64,000 bases of DNA from a virus. Position 1 is the stretch's first letter. Each line of letters opens with the position of its first letter. The stretch spans positions 1 through 64,000 of IMG/VR virus record IMGVR_UViG_3300008267_005791; one strand, 5' to 3'. The notes under the pieces were generated by a model. The model made no database searches and was not told the DNA's origin. It worked only from the letters and a program-made list of their open reading frames with translations. Positions 37,907 through 46,100 of this stretch are shown piece after piece. The translations under genes and the position numbers were made by a program.

Positions 37907-39665
37907 TTTTATTCATAAGTTCTCCGATGAAATCACCCTTCTCTTCTATGTTATCACCCATTACGGTGTTAATGTTTTGTTTTTTATGATTCACCATATC
38001 ATAAATGATTCCCTCTATACTATTATCAAAAATTGGGTAATAAACTGAAACGGAATTTTTTTGTCCATATCTATAAGCTCTGTCTTCGGCTTGAGCTAAG
38101 TCTCCCGGAACAAATGATAAGTCATTAATAATAACGGCTTCTGCTGCGGTTAACGTTATTCCCACACCGGCAGCCTTAACATTCCCAACAAACACTTTAA
38201 TCTTTTCATTATCTTGAAATTGGTCAACAGCATATTGTCGTTGAGGTTTTGATGTAGAACCATCTAATCTAACAGCAATTTTTCCAAAATGGTCGGCAAT
38301 CTGATTTAATGTGTCCGTAAAGTTAGTAAAGATAATAACTTTTTTATCTTGTTCTAAAATATTTTCAGCTAATTCTATTGTGTCTTTAACTTTTTCTTCT
38401 GCTATCACTTGACGAACTTTCATTAACTTACTAAACTGAACGGTAAGTGATGTTGATTCATCGGGGTTTTTATTATACCAATCATAATATTCACCCATCA
38501 ACCCTTCATAAAGTTTTGATTTTAATCTTAAATAAATTGGGGTGATAATTTTTTCAGGTAAATCTAAAACCTCAGTCTTTAATCTTCTCAATACTTGTCT
38601 TGATGTTCTGTCTCTTAATTCTTCTAAATTTGATGCTCCCGAAACATTCCATATTTTTCTTTTACCCGCCATAAATTGATAACCTTGACAATATCGTATT
38701 GCGTAAGCCATCCAATTTTGGGAGACCGGACTCTCAATTAGAGATAATAGGTTAAAGTAATTCATCGGACGATTTGTCATGGGTGTCCCTGTTAACAACC
38801 ACACTCTTTCACAATTTTTAGCAAAACTATTAACAAGTTTTGTTCTTGCTGCCTGTCCATTACTTACATAGTGAGCCTCATCCAAAATAATTAAATCAAA
38901 ATTTCCTTGAGTAATTAAGGATTCTGACTTATTTTTAAGGTCGTAAAAGTTTTTAAGAATATCGTAATTCACAATCACAAAATCGTGTTCTATTGAGAAA
39001 TTCTTACCTTCAGAAATATAAACACTTCTATCACTATAATTCTCAATCTCTCTTTGCCAGTTAATCTTTAGGGATGCCGGACAAACAATTAGTATTTTCT
39101 TTGCCCCCGTTTCTAACGCTGCAATAATGGTAGAAGTTGTCTTACCAAGTCCCATATCGTCAGCTAAAATGAATCTTTTTGAACCGGCAAGTTTCTCAAT
39201 TGCAAGTTTTTGATGTTCAAGAGGGGGACGATTAGAATATTTTTTGTAATTAATAACAACATCTTTAATTGTGTGAGTTTTAATTAAAGCTCCCTTCGGT
39301 AACCAAAATTCATTAATAGTTTCACCGGATAGAACTTTACCCCAAATATGATACGATTTTTCTTTCTCAACTAATAACTTTTCCACCCATACTTGTTCAG
39401 GAATATTTGTTAATAGTTTTTCATCAGCAATTTTTTTGGCGAAGTAGGGGTCTAAATCAACCCATCTTTTAGCCACCTTTGGGATTACTTCGTGATAATT
39501 TAATATGTAGTCAGATTGTGCCCGAGTAGGGAAGAATCTTTTATTAGTTTCCTTTTGTAATTTTAATTTTAGGATATAGTTATTCGCTCCTTGATAAGTG
39601 TCGAGAAGAGATATTGCTCGTTGTTCTACTGTTAAATTAGAATTTTCAGATGTATTGTTTTCCAA
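37890..39665 (-). CDS. SNF2-family DNA helicase/translocase
   Basis: About 591 residues. SF2/SNF2 motifs in order: FILADDMGLGKTTSTIIAAL (Walker A), ILIVCPASLKINW (Ia), DLIILDEAHYVSN (Walker B, DEAH), VWLLTGTPMTNRP (III), KVIIFTNFTDTLNQIADHF (IV), IKVFVGNVKAAGVGITLTAA (V), and QAEDRAYRYGQKNSVSVYYP (VI, arginine fingers). The N-terminal ~170 residues are not recognised. It would remodel DNA or DNA-protein complexes in replication or repair, a role filled by UvsW or Dda in T4. Start: an in-frame ATG lies at 39737, but this would overlap the divergent 39716 gene and its box; the TTG at 39665 (LENNTSENSNLTVEQ) is preferred, without certainty. Confidence 0.85.
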   Translation of the reverse strand: MENNTSENSNLTVEQRAISLLDTYQGANNYILKLKLQKETNKRFFPTRAQSDYILNYHEVIPKVAKRWVDLDPYFAKKIADEKLLTNIPEQVWVEKLLVEKEKSYHIWGKVLSGETINEFWLPKGALIKTHTIKDVVINYKKYSNRPPLEHQKLAIEKLAGSKRFILADDMGLGKTTSTIIAALETGAKKILIVCPASLKINWQREIENYSDRSVYISEGKNFSIEHDFVIVNYDILKNFYDLKNKSESLITQGNFDLIILDEAHYVSNGQAARTKLVNSFAKNCERVWLLTGTPMTNRPMNYFNLLSLIESPVSQNWMAYAIRYCQGYQFMAGKRKIWNVSGASNLEELRDRTSRQVLRRLKTEVLDLPEKIITPIYLRLKSKLYEGLMGEYYDWYNKNPDESTSLTVQFSKLMKVRQVIAEEKVKDTIELAENILEQDKKVIIFTNFTDTLNQIADHFGKIAVRLDGSTSKPQRQYAVDQFQDNEKIKVFVGNVKAAGVGITLTAAEAVIINDLSFVPGDLAQAEDRAYRYGQKNSVSVYYPIFDNSIEGIIYDMVNHKKQNINTVMGDNIEEKGDFIGELMNKINNRG

Positions 39666-39702
39666 TTTTATTCTTTTAGTAGAAATATAACATATTTTAT
39701 AA

Positions 39703-39710
39703 TATTTATC
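39703..39710 (+). promoter_or_regulatory. TATTTATC box upstream of the small-gene operon
   Basis: AATATTTATCAAG lies 6 bases before the ATG at 39716, or 12 before the alternative ATG at 39722. It is the only box before the four-gene overlapping run, so it probably drives 39716-42820. Confidence 0.4.
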
Positions 39711-39715
39711 AAGAT

Positions 39716-40048
39716 ATGGGAATGAAACAAGAGACATTAGAAAAATTAATAGATAAAATGATAAAACACGTTAAACCTAATGGTGTGTCTGAACTTATTT
39801 ATACATTAAAACCTAGTGACGATACTAATGAAGAATATTATATGAAGGTAACATATATTGTCCCTGATGATAGTAAATATCTTTATAAAGTGTCATATCA
39901 GGGTCGTGAAATTCTTATAGATTACAGAAGTAAATGGAATTATGAAATACAAAAGACCATAAAAGATTATTTTGGTATCAATGTTATAATCAATAATTCA
40001 GGTACTCGCTCGGAATCAGAATATAAAAGACAAAAACAATATGACTAA
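39716..40048 (+). CDS. Small protein of unknown function
   Basis: 110 residues (108 from the in-frame ATG at 39722, which leaves better spacing from the upstream box). A helical N-terminus (MKQETLEKLIDKMIKHV) leads into a beta-rich body (YYMKVTYIVPDDSKYLYKVSYQGREILIDYR) and a short C-terminal helix. No family recognised. Its end overlaps the start of the next gene by 8 bases, pointing to translational coupling with the probable neck gene. Confidence 0.55.
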   Translation: MGMKQETLEKLIDKMIKHVKPNGVSELIYTLKPSDDTNEEYYMKVTYIVPDDSKYLYKVSYQGREILIDYRSKWNYEIQKTIKDYFGINVIINNSGTRSESEYKRQKQYD

Positions 40049-40553
40049 TAAAGTACCAATAACAAGAATAGGTAAGTTTTTCGGAGCCGAAGATTTCAAA
40101 TTAGAACAAGATTTTGGAACTGAATGGTTACACGGAGATATGAACTTTACGTTAGTTCTATATCGTGTTGATAGATATAAAACCAAGACCGATGATGTCT
40201 ATGGTGAGACCGTATCTGATGGTGTTAAATTCTTACCCCCGGTTGAGTTCAAAGGATATGTTCAAATTTTACCTCCGGAGAATAAATTTGTTGGGACATC
40301 AAGAATTGACCAATTTGAACCAGGTAATCTTAAAGTGTCGGTATATCAAAGAGATTTGGATGAATTGGAAATTGATATTAGTTTTGGTGATTACATCGGA
40401 TACTATGAAACGGAAGATAAAGTAAGATACTATACGGTGAATAATGATGGAAGGGTGACTTCTGATAATAAACACACAATAGGGGGGTATAAACCTTTTT
40501 ATCGTAGTATTATTGCTTCACCGGTAATGAATAATGAATTTAGAGGTCTATAA
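40041..40553 (+). CDS. Possible neck/head-completion protein (T4 gp14-like)
   Basis: 170 residues, mainly beta. LHGDMNFTLVLYRVDRYKT is followed by ETVSDGVKFLPPVEFKGYVQI and EIDISFGDYIGYYETEDKVRYYTVNNDG, then GGYKPFYRSIIASPV. The pattern 'D-x-I-x-Y...x-Y-x-V ... PFYR' parallels T4 gp14, where GDLIYFP and YDPFYQ are spaced in the same way. Length is shorter than gp14 (256). Position before the gp15-like and sheath genes supports a connector role. The last base of its TAA is the first base of the next ATG (TAATG). Confidence 0.4.
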   Translation: MTNKVPITRIGKFFGAEDFKLEQDFGTEWLHGDMNFTLVLYRVDRYKTKTDDVYGETVSDGVKFLPPVEFKGYVQILPPENKFVGTSRIDQFEPGNLKVSVYQRDLDELEIDISFGDYIGYYETEDKVRYYTVNNDGRVTSDNKHTIGGYKPFYRSIIASPVMNNEFRGL

Positions 40554-40942
40554 TGAAAATATTAATAACAGAAAATAAATTATATAGAACAATATATAAT
40601 TATCTTGAAGATACTTTTGATGTAAGTAACATAGATTATTTCCATCCAACCACATGGAATGATGATGAATATGATGATGAGGAAAACCCATATATACGAG
40701 AGTATTTTTACCATATATATGAAGGTGATTACGACCAAGATGGTGTTGCTTTTGTATATATTCAAAAGGAATATTATAGTGATGAACCTTCAAGTAAATC
40801 TTTTAGGGAAAAGACACCAATATTAATTGTTAATGATTATGAAAAATTAACCAATATGTTTGGAAGTTATTGGATAGAACCTATGAAAGAGTGGTTTAAA
40901 GATAACTTTGAGCTACCAGTAAAAACAATCGTAGCCGACTAA
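40553..40942 (+). CDS. MKILITE-family paralog 1, unknown function
   Basis: 129 residues. It starts MKILITENKLYRTIYNYLEDTF; the first 21 bases are identical in the next two genes. The body is acidic, and its C-terminal 55 residues (YYSDEPSSKSFREKTPIL ... MFGSYWIEPMKEWFKDNFELPVKTI) closely match paralog 2. It starts on a TAATG overlap. The I-T-E at residues 5-7 fits a T4-type prohead-protease site (I/L-x-E), as found in capsid-targeting peptides of T4 internal head proteins. A role inside the head is a hypothesis. Confidence 0.55.
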   Translation: MKILITENKLYRTIYNYLEDTFDVSNIDYFHPTTWNDDEYDDEENPYIREYFYHIYEGDYDQDGVAFVYIQKEYYSDEPSSKSFREKTPILIVNDYEKLTNMFGSYWIEPMKEWFKDNFELPVKTIVAD

Positions 40943-41346
40943 TGAAAATATTAATAACAGAAAGTAAATTATTTGATTCAATATATAAGTATATTGATGG
41001 TTATTTAGACTCAAATGAAATTGATTGGGTTTATGGTTCAATTTACGATTCGAAAAATTGGCGGGAAAATCCGGAAGATGAAAACCTTTTACATTTTTAT
41101 AAAGGTGGTACTTGGGCTGGTGAAGATTATTCTGATATTGTATTTAATCATCTTAATGTTGATTACTATAGCAATGAACCATCAAGTAAATCATTTAAAG
41201 ACAGGGCACCGATTGTAGAGGTAATGGGTGAATATGGTGAACATTTAGACACTATGTTTGGGAGTAATTGGTACGAACCTATGAAAAAATGGGTTCAAGA
41301 TAAATTTAATTTACCGGTTAAATCGGTATCAGCATATTACGAATAA
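40942..41346 (+). CDS. MKILITE-family paralog 2, unknown function
   Basis: 134 residues, the closest relative of the preceding gene: MKILITESKLFDSIYKYIDGYL at the start and YYSNEPSSKSFKDRAPIVEV ... MFGSNWYEPMKKWVQDKFNLPVKSV at the end. The pair clearly arose by tandem duplication and diverged mainly in the middle. Acidic (many Asp/Glu). TAATG overlaps at both ends. Same possible capsid-targeting N-terminus as its neighbours. Confidence 0.55.
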   Translation: MKILITESKLFDSIYKYIDGYLDSNEIDWVYGSIYDSKNWRENPEDENLLHFYKGGTWAGEDYSDIVFNHLNVDYYSNEPSSKSFKDRAPIVEVMGEYGEHLDTMFGSNWYEPMKKWVQDKFNLPVKSVSAYYE

Positions 41347-41780
41347 TGAAAATATTAATAACAGAATCTCAAGCAAAAAGATTATTTGAAATTTATTCAG
41401 ATAACGATTATATCGGTAAAAAAGTTATGGTGTATTATAACTTACACAAACACACTTTTTCGGTAACATACAAGGGTAGATTAATTTCACACTCCGATTA
41501 TGTTAAATTAGAAGATGTCGAATTTAGAGTTAGACAAGGCGGTAGAGAAAGAGTGGTTAGAGAAAAAAGTAAAAATGTACATTCATTTGTTATTGGAACT
41601 TTAATGGATTATTGTGAGTTCCCTTGTGAGAATTTACCAGAAGAACCTAACAATAATATTGTCACCTACAACCCATACAAGTATAATTCTTATGTTATGA
41701 AAGACACCGAAGAACCTATATTTCACGCCAATGAAGTGGAGATGATTAATTTAAAAAATAAAATTTTTATAACAAAATAA
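41346..41780 (+). CDS. MKILITE-family protein 3, unknown function
   Basis: 144 residues. It shares only the N-terminal MKILITES with the two upstream genes (21 identical bases from the ATG). The rest differs: a basic central region (KLEDVEFRVRQGGRERVVREKSK) and FCEFPCENLPEEP-like Cys/Pro sequence near the middle. A shared leader peptide on unrelated bodies suggests the N-terminus is a portable signal. TAATG overlap at the start; the next gene follows 2 bases after the stop. Confidence 0.5.
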   Translation: MKILITESQAKRLFEIYSDNDYIGKKVMVYYNLHKHTFSVTYKGRLISHSDYVKLEDVEFRVRQGGRERVVREKSKNVHSFVIGTLMDYCEFPCENLPEEPNNNIVTYNPYKYNSYVMKDTEEPIFHANEVEMINLKNKIFITK

Positions 41781-41782
41781 AG

Positions 41783-42820
41783 ATGCCATTACCAAACAAA
41801 ATAAAAAAACATATTCCGTTAACATCCTCAAAAACTCTTCTACCAAGAAGAGAAGAACTTTTGGATAAAATTAATAAAGACGGAACTTTCCTACCAAAAT
41901 CAATTTTACATGCGGATTTGGATAGGGGGTTTTTGGATTTTGTTAAAAATGATTTAAAAACCGTTGTTGAGGGTAAAACTATATCAATGGTTGATATTTT
42001 GGTTACAACACAAAATTGGTCACAATTCACAGAAACTTGGAATTTACAAAATATAGATAAAAATGTTGAGACCCCATTTATAACCGTGGTTAGAGTACCT
42101 GAAGTTAAATATGGTACAAATCCCGCAATAGTTTATAACATACCAAACAGAAAACAATTCTTTTATGCTCAAGTACCAACTTGGGACGGACAAAGACACG
42201 GGTCAGATGTATATAAAATACCTCAACCAGTCCCTGTTGATATTTCATTTGTTGTAAAAATAATTTGTAATAGAATGAGGGAATTAAACGAGTTTAATAA
42301 AAATGTACTTGAGAAGTTTGCATCAAAACAAGCTTATACCTCAATCAAAGGACATTACATTCCAATCGTTATGGGGAACATAACTGATGAGTCTGTTATG
42401 GAACTTGAAAAAAGAAAATACTATATCCAAAGTTATGAATTTACATTACTTGGTTTTTTAATTGATGAAAATGAATTTGAAGTTTCTCCGGCAATTAATA
42501 GAATATTACAAGTCACAGAAATTGATACAAAAACAACAAAAAAACAAAAAAAAATAAATTCAAACGCAAGTAATACAACTTTAAATGTTTTATTTACTGA
42601 AAATAATAATATTATTTCACAACTTTTTGACTACACTGCAGATTTAAATTTAGGTAAATCAATTAACATTGATTCGTTTGATATATTCATTAATAACGAA
42701 TATTATGGGTCTGATTTATCTCAAATACAAATCAACACAAACGATGTTTTAAAAATTGTTGTTGTCAAAAAAGACGACACTAAAGAGGGGTCAATTACAC
42801 TAGAAAACCACTTAATTTAG
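41783..42820 (+). CDS. Probable tail terminator / sheath stabiliser (T4 gp15-like)
   Basis: 345 residues. The central part (PVPVDISFVVKIICNRMRELNEFNKNVLEKFASKQAYTSIKGHYIPIVMG ... YYIQSYEFTLLGFLIDENEF) follows the same order as T4 gp15, where an 'x-P-I-x-I-x-Y-x-L-x-I-x-T-x-x-x-D-D' strand/helix pair precedes 'I-x-x-x-x-A...R-R-x-x-x-x-x-L-T-F-E-V-x-x-W'. A small C-terminal beta domain (~255-345) is extra. Gene order directly before the sheath gene matches gp15-gp18 in T4. It would cap the tube and sheath at the head-proximal end. Confidence 0.55.
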   Translation: MPLPNKIKKHIPLTSSKTLLPRREELLDKINKDGTFLPKSILHADLDRGFLDFVKNDLKTVVEGKTISMVDILVTTQNWSQFTETWNLQNIDKNVETPFITVVRVPEVKYGTNPAIVYNIPNRKQFFYAQVPTWDGQRHGSDVYKIPQPVPVDISFVVKIICNRMRELNEFNKNVLEKFASKQAYTSIKGHYIPIVMGNITDESVMELEKRKYYIQSYEFTLLGFLIDENEFEVSPAINRILQVTEIDTKTTKKQKKINSNASNTTLNVLFTENNNIISQLFDYTADLNLGKSINIDSFDIFINNEYYGSDLSQIQINTNDVLKIVVVKKDDTKEGSITLENHLI

Positions 42821-42981
42821 TGTTCACCATAGATATCCTTTTTCGGTGAACATTTTTCAACAATTAATCTTTCTAAAAAACGATACATTTTAATACCATT
42901 TTTTTCACAATAAGTTTTAAGTATTTCGTGGGTTTCCACGGATATTTTTAAATTTTTAATCTTTTTAATGTCTTTATCCAT
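42817..42981 (-). CDS. Ribbon-helix-helix-like small DNA-binding protein
   Basis: 54 residues from the ATG at 42981 (MDKDIKKIKNLKISVETHEI). The frame is open further upstream, but that would read through the operator-like repeats. KNLKISVETHEILKTYCEKNGIKMYRFLERLIVEK has the strand (LKISV), helix, turn (NGIKM) and second-helix layout of RHH repressors (Arc/MetJ/CopG type). It is the only minus-strand gene between the plus-strand neck and tail genes, and its start is abutted by three AGGTAGA copies. A likely autoregulator or local regulator of sheath-operon transcription. Confidence 0.6.
   Translation of the reverse strand: MDKDIKKIKNLKISVETHEILKTYCEKNGIKMYRFLERLIVEKCSPKKDIYGEH
42821..42857 (+). 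terminator. Rho-independent terminator after the gp15-like gene
   Basis: TGTTCACC (42821-42828) pairs perfectly with GGTGAACA (42845-42852), followed by TTTTT. It lies immediately after the plus-strand stop at 42820 and inside the 3' end of the minus-strand RHH-like gene. Confidence 0.6.
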
Positions 42982-43012
42982 AGGTAGAAAAAAGGTAGAA
43001 AAAAGTCTACCT
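42982..43012. promoter_or_regulatory. Operator-like cluster of three AGGTAGA copies
   Basis: AGGTAGA occurs at 42982-42988 and 42993-42999 (direct, 11 bases apart, one helical turn) and inverted as TCTACCT at 43006-43012. The second and third copies form an inverted repeat. The cluster abuts the RHH-like start codon and lies 50 bases before the sheath gene's TATTTATC box. Confidence 0.6.
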
Positions 43013-43061
43013 AAAATATAAATAGTTCGCACAAAGTAAAGTCTTTTGTTTTTTTTCAGAA

Positions 43062-43069
43062 TATTTATC
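43062..43069 (+). promoter_or_regulatory. TATTTATC box upstream of the tail sheath gene
   Basis: AATATTTATCAATAAAAAT, 37 bases before the ATG at 43107, with a long A-rich leader between. The distance suits a -10-like element of a strongly expressed late gene. Confidence 0.6.
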
Positions 43070-43106
43070 AATAAAAATAAATTAATAAATAAAAACAACA
43101 AAAAAA

Positions 43107-46100
43107 ATGGCATCAAACAGTAAAGTATTCGTATCTCCTGGAGTATATACTTCTGAAGTTGATTTAAGTTTCGTAGCCCAAAGTGTGGGTGTAACTACAT
43201 TAGGTATTGTCGGTGAAACCTTAAAAGGTCCAGCCTTTGAACCTATTTTTATACGAAATTTTGATGAATTCTCGGCGTATTTTGGAGGAACTTCCCCTGA
43301 AAAATTTATAAACACACAAATACCAAAATATGAGGCATCCTATATTGCTAAAGCATATTTACAACAATCTAATCAATTATTTGTAACTAGAGTTTTAGGT
43401 CTTTCAGGATATGATGCAGGTCCGTCTTGGTCAATCACAACAAAAGGAAATGTTGACCCAACCACAATAGACTTTTATTGTGAAGTTTCATCAACGGTTG
43501 ATTGTGTTGATAATTGTGATGTTTATCTAACAACATCATATACATACACTTTTTCAGGTTGTAATGATGATTTATCTTCTATTAGTGTAATAGATACAGA
43601 TTTACCTAATTACTTATTAGATAGGCTAGATTTACCTTATGAATTATTTGATGGTAGTATATCAACTCTTAGGTCAGATATTAACAATTTAATATTTAAT
43701 TCTATTAGTGGACAATCAGAAAACGGTATTTCATACTTTGGTACAATACCAACAAATGTGTACACCGGATTAACCTCTTATTCACCATCAACAAACGTGT
43801 TTGGAGTTGATAATGTTAGTTCAGATTTTTCTGATTATGCTGCGGCTCAAAACGACCCTTGGTATTATTCATTGTTTGATAATATTGGAAATGGTTCTTA
43901 TACGGGGTCATCTTTTTATAGTATTGTAGATTCGTTAGACCCAACATTTACCTCATCAACCTGTTCAACATTTTTTGAATTTAGTGTTGGTGGATATGTA
44001 TTGTCATTAGACAGCTTATCTTTATCAGGTGGAACGGATTATTCAGCAGGTAGTGGTACAACAACAACAGATGGTTATGGTGTTGGATTAACCGTTAATG
44101 TAACAGTTAATTCTGGTTCAGTAACAGGGGTTACAATTAACAATCCGGGAACAGGGTATCAAGTTGGTGATACAATTACTATAATACAAGGAGGTTCTGA
44201 AAATGACGCTCAAATTGTTATTTCGGATATTGATACAACAACAATTGGTAATATAAATTATAATACTTATAAGATAGATGTTATTGTTCCGGTTGGAACA
44301 GATTTATCAAACATTGTTTGTGGATTTGAAACTTGTGTTCCAGAAGGGAATGTAACAATTTCATCAACAATTCAAACAAGTGGTGAAACGGCTAACGATT
44401 TCTCTAGCGGATGTTTAGAATATAAAGTACTTTCTCAAGACGAATCAATAGAAACTACTTGGACTGTTTGTGTTCAAACAGAAGTACCTTGTAATGTTAA
44501 TGTTAGTGGAAACATTGGAACACCTAATACTGGAACAACAAAATCTTGTTATTCAGGAACGGTTTTTGGTGAAGTATTTGTTTATACAGGAACATCATAT
44601 ACAGATTTTGACGATTTAGTTATTGCAACACTTCGTTCAAGAGGTATCGCAACTTACGGTAATGATAACGGAGCTGTTTATGAGGTATCAGGTTTAACAG
44701 ATGTGTCAATGGATTGTACATCAATTTATTCAGGAGTAACTAAAAATCCATTCTCAACTTTTGGATTAAATATTACAAATAAAGACGGTGAACAATATTT
44801 CTTTGAAACTTCGTTTTCTAATTCTGATTCTAAATATATTAGTAAAGTGTTTGGTTCATCTAATTTTTCAAAATCAAGAACAACAGTTCCATTATTTGTA
44901 GAAGAAAGATTTCAAACATTATTAACATACGGATATAGAAAAGGTTACATTAGAGGTTTAAATTGTGAATTAACTGCTTTACCAAACGCAAGACAGGGTG
45001 TTGACCCAACATCTATCGCTTGGTACTTAGAAAAATATCAATCACCAACATCCCCATGGGTTGTGTCTGAATTAAGAGGTAATAAAGTTTATAACTTATT
45101 TAAATTCACAACAATTGCTGATGGTGAAACTGCTAATACAGAAGTTAAAATATCTATAGCAAATATTTCATTTAATAATGGAACATTTGATGTGTTAGTT
45201 AGAGATTTTTTCGATTCAGACAGTGCACCTGTTGTTCTTGAAAAATTCACAAATTGTAATATGAATCCTAATGATAATTCATTTGTGGCTAAGAAAATTG
45301 GTACTATGGATGGAGAATACGAATTGAATTCTAAATATGTTATGTTAGAACTTAATGAGGATGCTCCAATAGATGCACTTCCTTGTGGATTTTTAGGGTT
45401 TAATTCTAGAGATTACTCAGGTGTTAAATCACCATTCCCTATTATAAAAACTAAATATGATTACCCTGGTGAGGTTGTTTATAACCCCCCATTTGGATTA
45501 GGTTCGGGAGACGATGACGCAACTAGAAGTGGTGGTGATAATGTTAGAAGAACTTATCTTGGTATATCAGATAGTATTGGTATTGATGCTGATTTCTTCG
45601 GTTATAAAGGTAAACAACTTCCTTTAGACGTTTGTAATGATAGTACAGGTGATGAATGGTCAACTAGAACTAAAGGTTTCCATATGGATAAAGACGCTAA
45701 TAGTATCTTAATCCCTAATACTTTTGCAACAAGTGGTACACCGGCATTCTATGTTGGGGACGCAACATTCACAAAAGACCCTGATAACGAATCAAGTCCT
45801 TATTATAGACTATTTTCTCGTAAATTCAGTTTCCTTGTTCAAGGAGGTTTTGACGGGTGGGATATCTATAGAGAACACAGAACAAATGGGGATACATTTA
45901 TATTAGGTAGAAATGGTTACTTACACGGTTCTTGTCCTTCTATTAAATACCCTACAGCAACAGGTTGGGGAGCATTTAAACAAATCTCAGTTGGAGACAA
46001 CACTCAAGATTATGGTAACACTGATTATTACGCATATAAATTAGGTCAACAAACTTTTTCTAATCCTGAGGCGGTTAACATCAATCTTTTTGTAACTCCA

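Noticed and set aside
42982-43116. 45-residue N-terminal extension of the RHH-like gene
   Set aside because: The extension is a Leu/Phe-rich translation of the AT-rich promoter and operator region. The ATG at 42981 gives a complete RHH-sized protein.
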